In this document: piece after piece, positions 15,098 through 16,551 of the stretch
How the letters are laid out: the number at the start of each line of letters is the position of its first letter
How positions within the stretch are numbered: position 1 is the stretch's first letter
Assembly: GCA_964542765.1 (NCBI GenBank)
Contig: CAZIVO010000081.1
Span: 1 to 16,551, forward strand
DNA from: CAZIVO01 sp964542765
Lineage (GTDB): Bacteria > Planctomycetota > UBA1135 > UBA2386
Length of the DNA: 16,551 nucleotides
Direction of reading: 5' to 3'
Program-made: the position numbers and the translations under genes
The notes under the pieces: generated by a model
Databases searched by the model: none
Told to the model about the DNA's origin: nothing
The model's input: the letters and a program-made list of their open reading frames with translations, nothing else

Positions 15098-15526
15098 ATG
15101 CGCATCGACTGGCGCCGAGGCGAGACATGGATCTGCATTCTGGTGGTGATCCACCTCGCCTGGGGCTTCGCACGAGTTCCCGGCCGGGTGTGGGACCGCC
15201 GAATAAAAGATATCGTGATCTACGGGAAGTTGGGTGCGCCCGCTTACTTCCTCGATCATGGGAAGGCAGACCCACCTCTTCGCGGCGCCGATGAGGTGAA
15301 GTGGCTGCTCCAGCACACTCCGACCAACGCGGTCGTGTTGTGGCGGGGCCAGACAAAAGGTGCCTTTGAACTGGCGAGCGGCCTGCTTGCACCACGTCTC
15401 CTGGTTCGCGCGGACAAGGTCCCAGCAGGAAGTAAACGATATCTGGATCGTCCGATCGGCACCGGACCCGAAGGAACCGCGGTTCTCGTCGGCCGCGGCA
15501 AAGATGTCGTTGTCGAGTTCCGGTGA
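15098..15526 (+). CDS. Small membrane-anchored protein of unknown function, partner of the GT-C-like gene
   Basis: 142 residues from ATG 15098. The upstream open frame to 14855 is low-quality sequence and is rejected. Residues about 11-26 (TWICILVVIHLAWGFA) form one transmembrane segment after a positively charged start. The rest (IKDIVIYGKLGAPAYFLDH ... EVKWLLQHTPTNAVVLWRG ... GTAVLVGRGKDVVVEFR) looks like a soluble alpha/beta domain, probably outside the membrane. Its TGA overlaps the next ATG by one base, so the two proteins are co-translated and probably work together. I do not recognise the family. A glycan-assembly role is inferred from the neighbour only. The 239 bp upstream hold the inverted repeat at 15071-15094 and no gene. 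Confidence 0.78.
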   Translation: MRIDWRRGETWICILVVIHLAWGFARVPGRVWDRRIKDIVIYGKLGAPAYFLDHGKADPPLRGADEVKWLLQHTPTNAVVLWRGQTKGAFELASGLLAPRLLVRADKVPAGSKRYLDRPIGTGPEGTAVLVGRGKDVVVEFR

Positions 15527-16551
15527 TGGCCACCTTCATGGACATCGGCTGCCGAGGCTCCTATTTCGGTCTCGCCCTGTTTGCGATCGTCGCGCACCTT
15601 CTGCTGCTGGCCGGACTGCCGGTACCTACCTGGGTTCCACTGCCAGCATTCGCGGCCGGTCTCTGGCTCGCCGGCCGCAATCAGCAACCCGCCTCATCCT
15701 CACGCCTCTCTTACCGAGCTACCGCGATGCTGGTCATCGGCATAGGCACGGTGGCTGCTATTCTGGTGTTCGGATCTCTGGGAACACCAACACGATTCTG
15801 GGACGGGCTCGTGGCGTGGGAACTGCGGGCAACCCTTCTCACCCAAACGCCGACCCTCGAGCAAGACTACTTCCGAAACCCGGCGGTCTTCTCCCACAGT
15901 CGCGACTATCCGATCCTGCAACCACTGCTGCTGGCGCTCGGCAACCGCGCCTTGGGCGACGGCATGGGACGCCTGCTGTTTCCTGCGCTGTATCTTCTCT
16001 CGGTCGTATCGGTAGCAGTCGCGCTGCGCCGGATCTCGGTGCGACCCGGCTTCGCTGCCGCCTGCGCTGCGGCTCTGGCCGTGACGCCAATACTCGTGAA
16101 CCCGACCAGTGGCGGCGTGGATTCCGGCTATGCGGATCTCTTCGTCGCGACCGGGGTCCTGGGCATCGCCGCCGGCCTGATGACCCGCTCGCCCGCGTGG
16201 CTTGCTGCAGCCGTGGTAGTCACGGTGATGAGCAAGCCAGAGGGACTCCTCTACGGCCTGCTACCGACCGTGGTGGCCTGGTGCCGCCGCGACCCGCCAC
16301 TGCTCACGGCCGGCTTCAGCGCCTGGTTGCTCGGTGCCGGACTGTGGCTACCACTCCAGTACACTCTCAACCATTTCGGCGAAGGTTCTTTGGGTGGAAT
16401 CTGGGCGGTCCTCGGACTGGTCGCACTGGTGACATTGATTGTCGTAGGCATCACCAACCGACTCTTGCCCGGTTGCCGGGCGCGGTTGTGGACCCTTCTC
16501 ATCGCCATACCGCTGATGCTGCTGGCGGTGCCGATCATCGCTCATCTCCTG
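15526..16551 (+). CDS. Polytopic membrane protein, GT-C glycosyltransferase-like (3' end outside the window)
   Basis: The frame is open for 342 codons from ATG 15526, overlapping the previous stop as TGATG, and runs off the window. At least nine hydrophobic segments are visible. After the third comes a loop with R-F-W-D93-G-L-V-A-W-E-L-R101 and then H-S-R-D-Y-P (124-129), followed by D199-S-G-Y-A-D and S-K237-P-E-G. A WD...W...(K/R)A loop, a D-Y-P.L stretch and a K.EG motif are the layout of GT-C membrane transferases that use polyprenyl-phosphate sugars. The likely role is sugar transfer on the outer face of the cytoplasmic membrane. The exact family and sugar are unknown. Confidence 0.82.
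   Translation, partial: MATFMDIGCRGSYFGLALFAIVAHLLLLAGLPVPTWVPLPAFAAGLWLAGRNQQPASSSRLSYRATAMLVIGIGTVAAILVFGSLGTPTRFWDGLVAWELRATLLTQTPTLEQDYFRNPAVFSHSRDYPILQPLLLALGNRALGDGMGRLLFPALYLLSVVSVAVALRRISVRPGFAAACAAALAVTPILVNPTSGGVDSGYADLFVATGVLGIAAGLMTRSPAWLAAAVVVTVMSKPEGLLYGLLPTVVAWCRRDPPLLTAGFSAWLLGAGLWLPLQYTLNHFGEGSLGGIWAVLGLVALVTLIVVGITNRLLPGCRARLWTLLIAIPLMLLAVPIIAHLL

Overview
This is a high-GC bacterial window with genes on both strands. The gene content is most like a marine or environmental Planctomycetota. There are many Sec-secreted proteins (Kelch, BNR-type, serine hydrolase, alpha/beta-hydrolase). Three of them share a module that starts with FGKGC and carries LP.DL...GC, a type I associate with secreted proteins of planctomycetes of the Poly30/Pla163 type. 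The taxonomic call is inference, because no rRNA or marker gene is present. A run of exactly 100 N marks the window as a draft scaffold.

Layout. Positions 1-965 (minus): queC and the first 90 codons of queE, overlapping by 4 nt (7-deazaguanine/queuosine pathway). 1170-2543 (minus): secreted six-repeat Kelch protein with a C-terminal FGKGC module. 2544-2950: divergent intergenic region. 2951-5232 (plus): secreted protein with five WYYG-type repeats, a class A beta-lactamase/PBP-like serine hydrolase domain (SxxK, SDN) and a C-terminal FGKGC module. Its signal peptide is split by the N-run, which looks like an assembly artefact. 5243-6706 (minus): secreted alpha/beta-hydrolase. 6705-10611 (plus): a fused WaaP-like kinase/SAM methyltransferase, a secreted protein resembling a metallopeptidase scaffold, and a thioredoxin-like protein whose signal peptide is cut off by two consecutive in-frame TGA codons. 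10684-12027 (minus): zinc-ribbon SAM methyltransferase. 12180-13367 (minus): secreted protein with an N-terminal FGKGC module and a Cys-containing beta-rich remainder. 13572-14858 (plus): BNR/sialidase-like probable lipoprotein. 15098-16551 (plus): a small one-TM protein overlapping by 1 nt with a GT-C-like polytopic membrane protein that runs off the window.

How the genes may work together. The kinase-methyltransferase, the second methyltransferase and the GT-C protein suggest surface-glycan assembly or capping. The Kelch, BNR, serine hydrolase and alpha/beta-hydrolase proteins look like an exported envelope or extracellular set. This is inference from families and neighbourhood. I found no mobile element, CRISPR array, tRNA or rRNA.

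Most notable observations: (i) the N-run is flanked by an identical 16-mer, and collapsing it restores a perfect signal peptide; (ii) the FGKGC module occurs at either end of unrelated proteins; (iii) the kinase-methyltransferase fusion has the reverse domain order of the O-antigen terminator WbdD; (iv) a tandem TGA-TGA sits at the signal-peptide junction, just upstream of a strong hairpin.
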